Positions 1 through 8,398 of a stretch of DNA of 64,000 nt are shown in pieces. Every line of letters starts with the position of its first letter. The first letter of the stretch is position 1. This stretch comes from Mariniphaga anaerophila (GTDB taxonomy: Bacteria; Bacteroidota; Bacteroidia; Bacteroidales; Prolixibacteraceae), in contig NZ_FQUM01000003.1 in assembly GCF_900129025.1 (NCBI RefSeq), forward strand, positions 496,001 to 560,000, given 5' to 3'. The position numbers and the translations under genes are program-made. Below the pieces are notes generated by a model. The model made no database searches. It was not told the origin of the DNA and saw only the letters and a program-made list of their open reading frames with translations.

Positions 1-316
1 CAAAACGCAATGCATGGGGTTTATCCACTTCCACCCTGGCCCATTTCACTTTTTCGTCTTCTAAAATAAGGTCGAGAATTTTTTGGGTGAGTACTTCCAG
101 TAATTTGAATTTGCTATCCTGAACCAGCGCAATCACTTTTTTTGTGATGGTTTTGTAGTCGAGAATCCCCAATGGTTCGTCGGCTTCCAGCGCCTCGTGC
201 GATATTTCAGTTTCAATTTCGAAATTGATAATTACATCCTGCTTGTTTACCAGCTCTTCGGGATTAAACCCGATGTAAGTGCGAAGTAACAGGTTTTTAA
301 CTTTTATTCTTGCCAT
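1..316 (-). CDS. folX: Dihydroneopterin triphosphate 2'-epimerase (FolX-type), 3' end cut by window edge
   Basis: The reading frame starts at an ATG ending at 316 and runs off the window, giving 105 visible residues of a protein usually about 120 long. The translation fits the small tunnelling-fold pterin enzymes FolB/FolX. It follows E. coli FolX more closely than FolB: near the start it reads RTYIGFNPEELVNKQD (FolX has RTFIGIKEEEINNRQD), then DYKTITKKVI, and LLEVLTQKILD. It ends in VEVDKPHALRF, like the FolX EIDKLHALRY segment. FolX epimerises 7,8-dihydroneopterin triphosphate to dihydromonapterin triphosphate. It lies 11 bases after the FolM-like reductase gene, so the two are very likely one operon. 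FolB (folate synthesis) is the main alternative. Confidence 0.8.
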   Translation of the reverse strand, partial: MARIKVKNLLLRTYIGFNPEELVNKQDVIINFEIETEISHEALEADEPLGILDYKTITKKVIALVQDSKFKLLEVLTQKILDLILEDEKVKWARVEVDKPHALRF

Positions 317-327
317 AATTCAGATGT

Positions 328-1056
328 TTAAAGGTTCATTCCCAAATTTTCGCCTCCATCGGCAAACAACAATTGTCCGGTAAGATGATCATTCTCCAGG
401 ATAAAATCCAGGCTCTTTAAAATTGGCTCTAGTCCTCCCGGCCTTTTCATGGGAATATTTTTTGCCAGATTTAAAAGATAATTTTGACCCTTGTCTTCCG
501 GGGGCAGTGTTACTCCGGGAGCAATGGCATTCACTCTGATTTCCGGGGCAAACTCCAATGCAGCCATTTTGGTTAACTCCCAAAGGCCTTTTTTCGAAAG
601 TGAATACGCGGCATAATTTGATTTATTTGTTGCAATACGGGTATCAACAAAATTGACGATGTTCCCCTTTTTACAATGTGTTGCAAAATCGCGCATCAAC
701 AAAAACGGGGCTTTCAGATTCACATTCATCTGCATATCAAACAAACTCAGGTCGGTCTCTTTCAAATACCCCGAACTAAAAACCGAAGCATTGTTAACCA
801 ACAAGTTAAAGCCACCGATTTCATCAACTACCCGAGAGGTCAGTTGCTCCACTTCGCCTTCGACAGACAAATCGGCTTTTATTCGTACAAACTTTTGTTG
901 AGGGTACTTTTCACGCAAAGCGCTTTGCAACTCTTTTGCAGGCTCCTCCGAGTCATTAAAATGGATAACAATATTCCATCCTTTACCGGCAAGAAATTCT
1001 GCAATTGCTTTTCCTATCCTTTTAGAAGCGCCCGTTATCAATGCTGTGTAATCCAT
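328..1056 (-). CDS. folM: FolM/PTR1-type pteridine reductase (dihydromonapterin reductase), SDR family
   Basis: This 242-residue short-chain dehydrogenase has the nucleotide-binding motif TGASKRIG (residues 8-15), i.e. TGxxxRxG. The Arg in place of the usual Gly is the mark of pteridine reductases (PTR1, FolM). NNA is at 88-90. Where a normal SDR has its catalytic Ser, this protein has Asp in VNFVDTR (about residue 138), as PTR1 does, and the YxxxK pair is Tyr151/Lys155. FolM reduces dihydromonapterin to the tetrahydro form with NADPH and has weak dihydrofolate reductase activity. Its neighbour folX makes the substrate branch. A generic 3-oxoacyl reductase is less likely given R13 and D138. 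Confidence 0.82.
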   Translation of the reverse strand: MDYTALITGASKRIGKAIAEFLAGKGWNIVIHFNDSEEPAKELQSALREKYPQQKFVRIKADLSVEGEVEQLTSRVVDEIGGFNLLVNNASVFSSGYLKETDLSLFDMQMNVNLKAPFLLMRDFATHCKKGNIVNFVDTRIATNKSNYAAYSLSKKGLWELTKMAALEFAPEIRVNAIAPGVTLPPEDKGQNYLLNLAKNIPMKRPGGLEPILKSLDFILENDHLTGQLLFADGGENLGMNL

Positions 1057-1175
1057 GCAGAATAAGTTTCTTTAAAACTACAAAATCTGTATGAACAAAA
1101 CAGCGACGACCCAAATTTGTTTTACAGTTCACCAAAAAGCATTAAACAAAATCCACTTCGTGCTACCGAAAACAG

Positions 1176-1790
1176 CTACATGTTTGCGTAAGTATTCAGC
1201 TTACTCAGGTATTTTCCGATGATGTCAAATTCGAGGTTCACCACAGAGCCTTCTTTAAAAGTATGAAAGTTGGTAACTTCGTGAGTAAAAGGAATAATTG
1301 CCACCTGAAATGAATTGTCTTTTGAGTTGACAACAGTGAGGCTGACTCCGTTTACCGTTACAGAACCTTTTTCAACAGTCATGTATCCCTTCCGGGCTTT
1401 TTCAACATCAAAATCGTATTCAAAAGTGTAGTACCAGCTCCCGTCTGCTTCTTCAACTTTTTTGCAAACTGCAGTTTGATCCACATGCCCCTGAACGATG
1501 TGCCCATCGAGGCGGCCATTCATAATCATACTACGTTCGAGATTTACTTTTGAGCCGACTTCCAACAGCCCCAGATTTGATTTCAACAACGTTTCTTTGA
1601 TGGCGGTTACTTTATACGTTCTGGCATTTTTGTCGACCTCAACAACGGTTAAACAAACCCCGTTGTGCGACAGGCTCTGGTCCACTTTCAGTTCATTGGC
1701 AAACGAACAGGTTAACGTAAAATGCACATTTTCTTTTTCCTTTTCGATGGCGGTTACCGTACCAAATTCCTCAATTATTCCTGAAAACAT
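1176..1790 (-). CDS. ribE: Riboflavin synthase, alpha chain
   Basis: The product is 204 residues, the normal size. It joins two 6,7-dimethyl-8-ribityllumazine and makes riboflavin plus the pyrimidinedione. Two lumazine-binding beta-barrels follow one another: the first opens MFSGIIEEFGTV and contains LSHNGVCLTVVEV, and the second contains VEKGSVTVNGVSLTVV. An upstream TTG would add three residues, but the family starts at M-F-x-G-I-I-E, so the ATG ending at 1790 is chosen. A -7 box lies about 19 bases upstream. The gene sits between cysS and folM with gaps on both sides and may have its own transcript. Confidence 0.96.
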   Translation of the reverse strand: MFSGIIEEFGTVTAIEKEKENVHFTLTCSFANELKVDQSLSHNGVCLTVVEVDKNARTYKVTAIKETLLKSNLGLLEVGSKVNLERSMIMNGRLDGHIVQGHVDQTAVCKKVEEADGSWYYTFEYDFDVEKARKGYMTVEKGSVTVNGVSLTVVNSKDNSFQVAIIPFTHEVTNFHTFKEGSVVNLEFDIIGKYLSKLNTYANM

Positions 1791-1808
1791 ATCTGTCAAA
1801 TTTTAATT

Positions 1809-1816
1809 CAAAACTA
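1809..1816 (-). promoter_or_regulatory. Bacteroidota -7 box for ribE
   Basis: On the minus strand this reads TAGTTTTG, an exact TAnnTTTG match, in the short cysS-ribE gap about 19 bases before the ribE ATG. I see no clear -33 TTG at the right spacing, so the call rests on one box and its position. Confidence 0.45.
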
Positions 1817-1837
1817 CACTTGTTTAAGAAGCTCCTT

Positions 1838-3316
1838 TTATTTCAGGCTCCACTCAAATCCCTCTTTCGTGTCTTTTATCTCCACGCCCAAACCACTCAG
1901 CTCGTCGCGGATTTTATCGGCAGTAGCCCAATCTTTCCGGGTTTTAGCCTCAAGCCTGAGTTGTAATACCAGGTCGATTACTTTATCCATTATTTCGTTT
2001 CCGGCACCCTGCGCGGCGGCAGCGTCCGGTTTCAAGCCCAATATTTCGAAAACCATGGTATGAAAGAACGATTTCAGATCTTCCAAATCTGACTCACTAA
2101 TTTTCTCACTTCCTGATTTCACAGAGTTGATCATCCGCACACCGTCAAATAAGTGGGCGATTGCAATCGGGCTGTTTAAATCGTCGTTCAGTGCCGCAAA
2201 ACATTTCTCTTTCAGTCCGGCAACATCTATCGACGACTCAGCAGAAACAGGCAGTTTATCCAATGCATCGAAAGCGGCAAAAAGCCTTTCCAACCCTTTC
2301 TCGGAAGCCTGCAACGCTTCATTAGAAAAATCGATGGTGCTGCGGTAATGCGCCTGCAGAATAAAAAACCGGATGGTCATTGGGGAATACGCTTTCTCCA
2401 GCAATTCATGGTTTCCGGAGAACAACCTGTCGAGGGTGATAAAATTTCCCAGCGAGCGCGCCATTTTCTGCCCGTTAATGGTAATCATGTTGTTGTGCAT
2501 CCAATAACGCACGGCATCTCGTCCCTGGCTGGCTGTTGACTGTGCAATCTCACACTCGTGATGCGGAAATGTAAGATCCATTCCGCCGCCATGAATATCA
2601 AAAACATCGCCAAGATACTTGGTGCTCATTGCAGAACACTCGAGGTGCCACCCCGGAAAACCGTCGCTCCATTTAGATGGCCAGCGCATAATATGTTCAG
2701 GCGCTGCTTTTTTCCAAAGTGCAAAATCAAAAGAATTTTTCTTTTCATCCTGCCCTTCCAGGCGACGCGTGTTGGTTCTAATATCTTCCAGATTTCGACC
2801 TGAAAGTTTACCGTAATGGTACTTCTCGTTGTACTTTTCCACATCGAAATAAACCGAGCCATTTACTTCGTATGCAAACCCATTCTTTAAAATGGAATCG
2901 ATAAGTTGTTGCTGCTCGATAATGTGGCCGGAGGCACGAGGCTCGATACTGGGCGGCAAAACATCCAACTGTTCCATATTCCGATGAAAGGTATTCATGT
3001 ATTTTTGAACCACTTCCATGGGCTCGAGTTGTTCAACCCGCGCTTTTTTGGTAATCTTATCTTCGCCCGATTCTTCGGCTTCGTTTTCCAAATGGCCCAC
3101 ATCGGTAATATTGCGCACATAACGCACTTTGTACCCTAAAAAAGTAAGGTACCTAAACAACAAATCAAATGTTATAAAAGGGCGTGCATGCCCCAGGTGA
3201 GAGTCGCTGTAAACGGTAGGCCCGCAAACATACAAACCCACTTTGCCATCGACAAGCGGTTTAAACAACTCTTTTTTTCTGGTTAAAGTATTGTAAATAA
3301 CTAGTTGATTCTTCAT
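1838..3316 (-). CDS. cysS: Cysteinyl-tRNA synthetase
   Basis: This 492-residue class I synthetase charges tRNA-Cys. Near the N-terminus it has [19 protein letters not shown], with the zinc-ligand Cys and the HxGH signature (HLGH). The tRNA/zinc region [10 protein letters not shown] and [19 protein letters not shown] follows, then KMARSLGN, the KMSKS-type loop. The C-terminal helical domain is complete. The frame opens further upstream at a TTG, but that TTG is the last part of a TACCTTTG -7 box, so the ATG ending at 3316 ([14 protein letters not shown]) is the start. It is followed on the same strand by ribE. Confidence 0.97.
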   Translation of the reverse strand: MKNQLVIYNTLTRKKELFKPLVDGKVGLYVCGPTVYSDSHLGHARPFITFDLLFRYLTFLGYKVRYVRNITDVGHLENEAEESGEDKITKKARVEQLEPMEVVQKYMNTFHRNMEQLDVLPPSIEPRASGHIIEQQQLIDSILKNGFAYEVNGSVYFDVEKYNEKYHYGKLSGRNLEDIRTNTRRLEGQDEKKNSFDFALWKKAAPEHIMRWPSKWSDGFPGWHLECSAMSTKYLGDVFDIHGGGMDLTFPHHECEIAQSTASQGRDAVRYWMHNNMITINGQKMARSLGNFITLDRLFSGNHELLEKAYSPMTIRFFILQAHYRSTIDFSNEALQASEKGLERLFAAFDALDKLPVSAESSIDVAGLKEKCFAALNDDLNSPIAIAHLFDGVRMINSVKSGSEKISESDLEDLKSFFHTMVFEILGLKPDAAAAQGAGNEIMDKVIDLVLQLRLEAKTRKDWATADKIRDELSGLGVEIKDTKEGFEWSLK

Positions 3317-3340
3317 AACGGTTGATAATAACAGAAGTCG

Positions 3341-3348
3341 CAAAGGTA
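3341..3348 (-). promoter_or_regulatory. Bacteroidota -7 box for cysS
   Basis: The minus strand reads TACCTTTG, an exact TAnnTTTG match, 24 bases before the chosen cysS ATG. It overlaps the TTG that would extend the gene, which argues against that longer start. No convincing -33 box was seen. Confidence 0.5.
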
Positions 3349-3400
3349 CAATAAAATGGAGGAAAACACCGGCTATTCAGGCTCAGAGATGCTACGATTT

Positions 3401-4084
3401 CTACTGATTCGTAACCTCGTCTTTACTTTCAACAGCTTCATCTTCTGCACTCTTTTCTGCTTCTTTCTTTTTATCCAGATTGTTAAACTGCTTCCGGTAA
3501 AACAGCAGAATAGAAAAAATTCCCACGGTAATCGACGAATCGGCAATATTGAACACCGGGCGAAAGAAAACAAACTCTTTGCCTCCCCAGATGGGCAACC
3601 AGTCAGGAAGCGTTGTATCAATAATTGGGAAAAAAAACATATCGACAACGCGACCGTGAAGAAAAGTAGCGTACCCGCCGCCTTCAGGGAGGAAGTCGGC
3701 AACCTGTCCGTAGCTGTGGTTAAAAACCATTCCGTAAAACAAGCTGTCAATAATATTTCCTATTGCACCGGAAAAAATGAGCGCTATGCATGCTAAAAAC
3801 CCGAATGGGACTTCTTTGTGCCTGGCCAGTTTAAATAGATACCATCCAATGGCAATTACGGCAATAATTCTGAAGATGCTTAAAAATAATTTTCCGTACT
3901 CTCCGGCAAATTCAAAGCCGAAAGCCATTCCGTTGTTTTCCACAAAATGGAGGATAAACCAGTTTTTAAAAACCACGATTTCATCGCCAAGCGAAAAATT
4001 AGTTTTCACCCAGATCTTGAGCACCTGGTCTGCTGCCAGCACCAAAAAAATAATCAAAAGCAACCTGCCTTTTCGATTCTTCAT
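3401..4084 (-). CDS. lspA: Lipoprotein signal peptidase (signal peptidase II)
   Basis: A 227-residue inner-membrane aspartyl protease that cleaves prolipoproteins before the lipobox Cys. Conserved blocks are AADQVLKIWVK near the N-terminus, NNGMAFG, GAIGNIIDSLFYG (first catalytic Asp region) and FNIADSSITVG (second catalytic Asp). Several hydrophobic segments fit the four-helix fold. It is longer than the usual 160-170 residues because of an insert before the last helix and a charged C-terminal tail rich in Lys, Glu and Asp, as is common in this phylum. The many lipoproteins in this window are its expected substrates. It lies downstream of the DksA-like gene behind a terminator-like hairpin. 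Confidence 0.95.
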   Translation of the reverse strand: MKNRKGRLLLIIFLVLAADQVLKIWVKTNFSLGDEIVVFKNWFILHFVENNGMAFGFEFAGEYGKLFLSIFRIIAVIAIGWYLFKLARHKEVPFGFLACIALIFSGAIGNIIDSLFYGMVFNHSYGQVADFLPEGGGYATFLHGRVVDMFFFPIIDTTLPDWLPIWGGKEFVFFRPVFNIADSSITVGIFSILLFYRKQFNNLDKKKEAEKSAEDEAVESKDEVTNQ

Positions 4085-4091
4085 AACGTAT

Positions 4092-4136
4092 TAAAAAAAA
4101 CTCCCGGACATTTTCACACATACGAAAACTCCGGGC
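4092..4136 (-). terminator. Rho-independent terminator between the DksA-like gene and lspA
   Basis: On the minus strand CCCGGA pairs with TCCGGG, the stem continues with TTTTC/GAAAA after a small internal loop, and a run of eight T follows. It would end or reduce transcripts from the DksA-like gene before lspA. Confidence 0.7.
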
Positions 4137-4161
4137 AGTTCACAATTTTACTCTTTATTAA

Positions 4162-4539
4162 CTATCCCAGGTTCTTTTTTGCATCAATACACAAAGTTGC
4201 ATGCGGCACGGCACGAAGTCTTTCTTTGGAAATCAGCTTTCCTGTTTCGCGGCAAATACCGTATGTTTTATTTTCGATGCGCACCAGAGCAGCCTGAAGA
4301 TGTTGTATGAACTTCAGTTGCCGCTGAGCAAGTTTTCCTGCTTCTTCTTTTGAGAGAGTAGCAGCTCCTTCTTCCAGGACTTTAAAAGTTGGCGAAGTAT
4401 CCTGGGTGTCGTTTCCATCGCCATGAGTAATGGAACTCCTGTACATCATATAATCAGCCTGAGCTTTTTCAAGCTTTTTAAGTATAATCTGTTTAAATTC
4501 CATCAGCTCTTCGTCTGAATATCTCGTCTTTTCTCCCAT
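4162..4539 (-). CDS. DksA/TraR-family protein with degenerate zinc finger
   Basis: A 125-residue coiled-coil plus C4-finger protein of the DksA/TraR family, whose members bind the RNA polymerase secondary channel. The helical hairpin is in the first 90 residues. The finger region reads YGICRETGKLISKERL followed by RAVPHATLCIDAKK. A canonical finger has two CxxC pairs. Here each pair keeps only its first Cys (Cys96, Cys117), with Thr99 and Ala120 in the other places, so tight zinc binding is doubtful. Related forms are common in Bacteroidota. It lies downstream of ileS and upstream of lspA. Confidence 0.88.
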   Translation of the reverse strand: MGEKTRYSDEELMEFKQIILKKLEKAQADYMMYRSSITHGDGNDTQDTSPTFKVLEEGAATLSKEEAGKLAQRQLKFIQHLQAALVRIENKTYGICRETGKLISKERLRAVPHATLCIDAKKNLG

Positions 4540-4630
4540 AGCTACAGGATTTAAATTTTTTTCTCTGGTTTATCTTATCTGGCCGAAAATAGTAATTTTT
4601 TGTTTCCCTTTTTAGGCCGCATAACATATA

Positions 4631-7600
4631 TCAGGATTGTTTCTCTACAATAATTTTTATTACTACATCCTTATCAATTTCAACTTCTTTGGCGTTATTG
4701 GCGGTAAGCCCGTCAACCAATTGAAGATCTGTTGCTAAAGTCTGTGCGCAAATATAGCTTTTATGATTTAACACCGCATCATTTATTTGTTCGTGTTTTT
4801 CTATTTTCAAACTGATACGATCGGTTACTTCAAAGCCATTATCTTTTCGTATGTTCTGAATTTTATTAATGAACTCGCGTGCAATTCCTTCCTGTTTCAA
4901 CTCTTCAGTAACATTAATATCGAGGGCAATAGTCATCTGCCCTTCGGTTGCAACAGTCCAGCCCGGAATATCTTCGGTCAAAATTTCAACATCTTCCTGT
5001 GTGATGACTATGTTTTGTCCACCTGCTTCTATTTCTACAGAACCAACATTTTCAAGCGCTGCAATTTTATGCTGATCGAATTGTGCAATGGCACCCGAAA
5101 TCTGTTTCATCAACTTCCCGTATTTTGGGCCGAGTGTTTTAAAGTTGGGTTTTATTTTCTTTTTAATAATCCCCTCTGTGTCTGTCAAAAATTCGACCTC
5201 TTTAACATTCACTTCGGTAAGAATAATCTCTTTTACCGCATCAAACTGTTCTCGGAAACGCGGGTTAAGCACCGGCACCATAATTTTTGCCAGCGGCTGG
5301 CGCACTTTCAGTTTTTCTTTACGGCGCAGCGCCAGAATCATAGAAGAAGCTTTTTGGGCAATGTCCATTCTGTCTTCCAGATCTTTGTCAATCAGCTTAT
5401 CATCGTAAGCCGGAAAATCGGCTAAATGAACACTCTGGTCTGTTTCTTTTCCGGTGGTTCTATTCAGGTCGGCAAACAACAAATCGGCATAGAACGGGGC
5501 AATCGGAGCCATAAGTTTGGCAACTGTCACCAAGCAGGAGTACAACGTTTGGTAAGCCGAAATTTTATCGGATGAATATTCACCGCCCCAATACCGTTTA
5601 CGGCTCAACCGAACAAACCAGTTGCTCAGATTTTCGGTAACAAACTCGGAAATGGCACGTCCGGCGCGGGTAGGTTCGTAATTCTGATAACTTTCGCCCA
5701 CTTCTTTTACCAGCGAGTTCAGTAGCGAAATAATCCACCGATCGAGTTCCGGCCGTTGTTCTACCGGGATATCTTCTTCGGCGTACCTGAAATTATCTAC
5801 GTTGGCATACAGTGCAAAAAAGTTATAGGTATTGTACAACGTTCCGAAAAATTTACGTTTTACCTCATCCACGCCTTCGGTATCAAACTTCAGGTTGTCC
5901 CAGGGCTGCGCATTTGTAATCATGTACCAGCGCAACGGGTCGGAGCCATACTTTTCGATGGTTGAAAACGGATCGACCGCATTTCCCAGTCGCTTCGACA
6001 TTTTATTGCCTTTTTTGTCGAGAACCAATCCGTTGGAGATAATATTTTTGAATGCAACAGAATCACTTACCATGGTAGCAATAGCGTGCAAAGTAAAAAA
6101 CCAGCCACGGGTCTGATCCACTCCCTCGGCAATAAAATCTGCAGGAAAAACGCCCTTGCCGGTAGCCGGGTTGTATTGTTCGCTGGCTTCAAACGGGTAG
6201 TGATGTTGTGCAAAAGGCATTGCGCCCGAGTCAAACCAAACATCAATCAGATCCGGTTCGCGAAACATTTTCTGCCCTGTTGGTGAAACCAGCACAACAT
6301 TGTCGATATATGGTTTGTGAAGATCGATATGATCGTAATTTTCTTTTGAGTTATTGCCGGATTCAAAATCTTTGTACGGATTTTCAGTCATAAATCCTGC
6401 TTTCATCGCCTTTTCGATTTCTGTCAGCAACTCCTTAGTTGAGCCAATGCAAACTTCCTCCGAGCCATCTTCTGTTCGCCAGATAGGAAGCGGTGTTCCC
6501 CAAAAGCGCGAACGGCTCAGGTTCCAGTCCACCAGATTTTCGAGCCAGTTGCCAAAACGTCCCGTTCCGGTAGATTTCGGTTTCCAGTTGATGGTGTTAT
6601 TCAGTTCCACCATTCGTTCTTTAACGGCAGTGGTTTTTATAAACCACGAATCGAGCGGATAATAAAGTACAGGCTTGTCTGTACGCCAGCAGTGCGGGTA
6701 ACTATGTACGTGTTTTTCAATTTTAAACGCTTTGTTTTCCAGCTTCAGCATTACCGAAATATCCACGTCCACCGTAGAATCATTTTCAGTAAGTTTCTCG
6801 TTGTAATCGTTTTTCACAAAACGCCCGGAGAACTCGCTGTATTTCTCTGTATTCACAAAGTCTTTCACAAACGATTCGGCCATTTCCGAAATCATAAAGA
6901 ACCGTCCTTTTCGGTCGACCAATGCCTGGTTTTTCCCATCGGCATCTTCAACTATCAGGGGCGAAACCCCGTTCTGTTTGGCAACGCGGTCATCGTCAGC
7001 ACCAAAAGTAGGCGCAATATGTACAATCCCGGTTCCATCTTCGGTGGTGATAAAATCGCCTGTTATTACTTCAAATGCTTTCCCTTTTGGTTTTACCCAG
7101 TCGATTAACTGTTCGTACTGAACTCCGGCCAGTTCTTTTCCGGAATATTCTGCCAGTACTTTATATGGAATATTTTTGTCGCCCTGCTTGTAATCTTCCA
7201 GCGGTGCGTTTTCGTTTTCAGCTTTAAAGTAAACAGAGAGCAGGTCTTTTGCCAGAATTAATGTGGCCGGCACACCTGTGTACGGGTTAAATGTTTTGAT
7301 TTTTACGTACCTGATATTTGCCCCCACTGCCAACGCAGTGTTGGAAGGCAGCGTCCAGGGAGTGGTCGTCCACGCCAGAAAATACAAATCGGTATCTACG
7401 TTTTCGAACAAAAATTCAGAACGCTCGTTGCGAACTGTTTTAAATTGAGCAACAATAGTGGTGTCTTTTACATCGCGGTAACAACCGGGCTGATTCAACT
7501 CGTGCGAGCTGAGCCCTGTTCCGGCAGCCGGCGAATAGGGCTGAATGGTGTACCCTTTGTACAGTAATCCTTTACTGTAAATCTTTTTCAGCAGCCACCA

Positions 7601-8083
7601 AACAGTTTCAATATACCGGTTATCGTAAGTAATGTACGGATCATCCATGTTCACCCAATACCCCATAATACGGGTAAGTTCTTCCCATTCGCGGGTATAT
7701 TTCATCACCTCTTTTCGACAGGAGGCATTGTATTCTTCAACCGAAATTTTCTTACCGATGTCTTCCTTGGTAATGTTGAGTGACTTTTCTACGCTCAGCT
7801 CCACCGGCAGACCGTGAGTATCCCAGCCTGCTTTCCGGTGCACACGAAACCCTTTCATGGTTTTGTACCGGCAAAAAATATCTTTAATGGTACGGGCCAT
7901 CACATGATGGATTCCCGGCATCCCGTTTGCAGAAGGCGGCCCTTCGTAAAAAACAAATGTCGGATGCCCTTCGCGGGTAGTTATACTTTTATGAAACGTG
8001 TCGTCGTTTTGCCAGCGTTTTAAAACCTCTTTATTTATCTGAGAAAGATCAAGCTGCTTGTATTCCTGAAATTTATTTGTCAT
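4631..8083 (-). CDS. ileS: Isoleucyl-tRNA synthetase, type 2 (eukaryote-like), with GxHH signature
   Basis: An 1150-residue class I synthetase that charges tRNA-Ile. It has the CP1 editing-domain block TTPWTLPSNTALAVG, the KMSKR loop at about residues 694-698, and a long C-terminal extension without the zinc-binding Cys cluster of the usual roughly 930-residue bacterial type 1 enzyme. That makes it IleRS2, the class linked to mupirocin resistance. The HIGH motif is odd: after FYEGPPSANGMP it reads GIHH (residues 57-60), so the first and third positions of HxGH are exchanged. The start is the ATG ending at 8083; an upstream frame extension lacks support and overlaps the promoter. Identity of the enzyme is certain; drug resistance is inferred. 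Confidence 0.97.
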   Translation of the reverse strand: MTNKFQEYKQLDLSQINKEVLKRWQNDDTFHKSITTREGHPTFVFYEGPPSANGMPGIHHVMARTIKDIFCRYKTMKGFRVHRKAGWDTHGLPVELSVEKSLNITKEDIGKKISVEEYNASCRKEVMKYTREWEELTRIMGYWVNMDDPYITYDNRYIETVWWLLKKIYSKGLLYKGYTIQPYSPAAGTGLSSHELNQPGCYRDVKDTTIVAQFKTVRNERSEFLFENVDTDLYFLAWTTTPWTLPSNTALAVGANIRYVKIKTFNPYTGVPATLILAKDLLSVYFKAENENAPLEDYKQGDKNIPYKVLAEYSGKELAGVQYEQLIDWVKPKGKAFEVITGDFITTEDGTGIVHIAPTFGADDDRVAKQNGVSPLIVEDADGKNQALVDRKGRFFMISEMAESFVKDFVNTEKYSEFSGRFVKNDYNEKLTENDSTVDVDISVMLKLENKAFKIEKHVHSYPHCWRTDKPVLYYPLDSWFIKTTAVKERMVELNNTINWKPKSTGTGRFGNWLENLVDWNLSRSRFWGTPLPIWRTEDGSEEVCIGSTKELLTEIEKAMKAGFMTENPYKDFESGNNSKENYDHIDLHKPYIDNVVLVSPTGQKMFREPDLIDVWFDSGAMPFAQHHYPFEASEQYNPATGKGVFPADFIAEGVDQTRGWFFTLHAIATMVSDSVAFKNIISNGLVLDKKGNKMSKRLGNAVDPFSTIEKYGSDPLRWYMITNAQPWDNLKFDTEGVDEVKRKFFGTLYNTYNFFALYANVDNFRYAEEDIPVEQRPELDRWIISLLNSLVKEVGESYQNYEPTRAGRAISEFVTENLSNWFVRLSRKRYWGGEYSSDKISAYQTLYSCLVTVAKLMAPIAPFYADLLFADLNRTTGKETDQSVHLADFPAYDDKLIDKDLEDRMDIAQKASSMILALRRKEKLKVRQPLAKIMVPVLNPRFREQFDAVKEIILTEVNVKEVEFLTDTEGIIKKKIKPNFKTLGPKYGKLMKQISGAIAQFDQHKIAALENVGSVEIEAGGQNIVITQEDVEILTEDIPGWTVATEGQMTIALDINVTEELKQEGIAREFINKIQNIRKDNGFEVTDRISLKIEKHEQINDAVLNHKSYICAQTLATDLQLVDGLTANNAKEVEIDKDVVIKIIVEKQS

Positions 8084-8123
8084 AGAAAAACTTCTTATTC
8101 TGCTACTTCTTTTAAAAAACATG

Positions 8124-8131
8124 CAAATATA
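8124..8131 (-). promoter_or_regulatory. Bacteroidota -7 box for ileS
   Basis: The minus strand reads TATATTTG, an exact TAnnTTTG match, 40 bases before the ileS ATG. No -33 TTG was found at 18-20 bases upstream. Confidence 0.45.
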
Positions 8132-8267
8132 GGAAATTTTCAAGGCGGGTATTAATCCCAGGCGGATTCAAATTCACGCAATTAACTTGGATCCACTAAA
8201 TACTTTGCAGATTTGCTATTTTTATGTTTCACAGGCCAGCATGCTGACAACCACCTTAAGTAATACA

Positions 8268-8306
8268 ATTAACGCTGCCAGGTCTATCGACACTAACAGC
8301 GTTAAT
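8268..8306. repeat. 10-bp perfect inverted repeat downstream of galM
   Basis: ATTAACGCTG (8268-8277) is answered by CAGCGTTAAT (8297-8306) across a 19-base spacer. It lies about 90 bases past the galM stop. There is no T run after either arm, so it is not a standard terminator; it could be a processing hairpin or a protein site. Confidence 0.5.
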
Positions 8307-8398
8307 CACAAAACAGAGTTGCAGACTTGTCGGCGTATAAAACACCTGACAACATTAAACAAACAAAAGTTTGATTCTTCTATCTGCCTGCATCAAAA

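Larger units (their letters stand above)
8084..8398. other. Intergenic stretch between ileS and galM
   Basis: No convincing gene. It holds the ileS -7 box, a 10-bp perfect inverted repeat (8268-8306) and otherwise AT-rich sequence. Short open frames here lack family signals. Confidence 0.6.

Noticed and set aside
3317-3343. N-terminal extension of cysS from an upstream TTG
   Set aside because: The TTG belongs to the TACCTTTG promoter box and the extra residues do not fit the family start.
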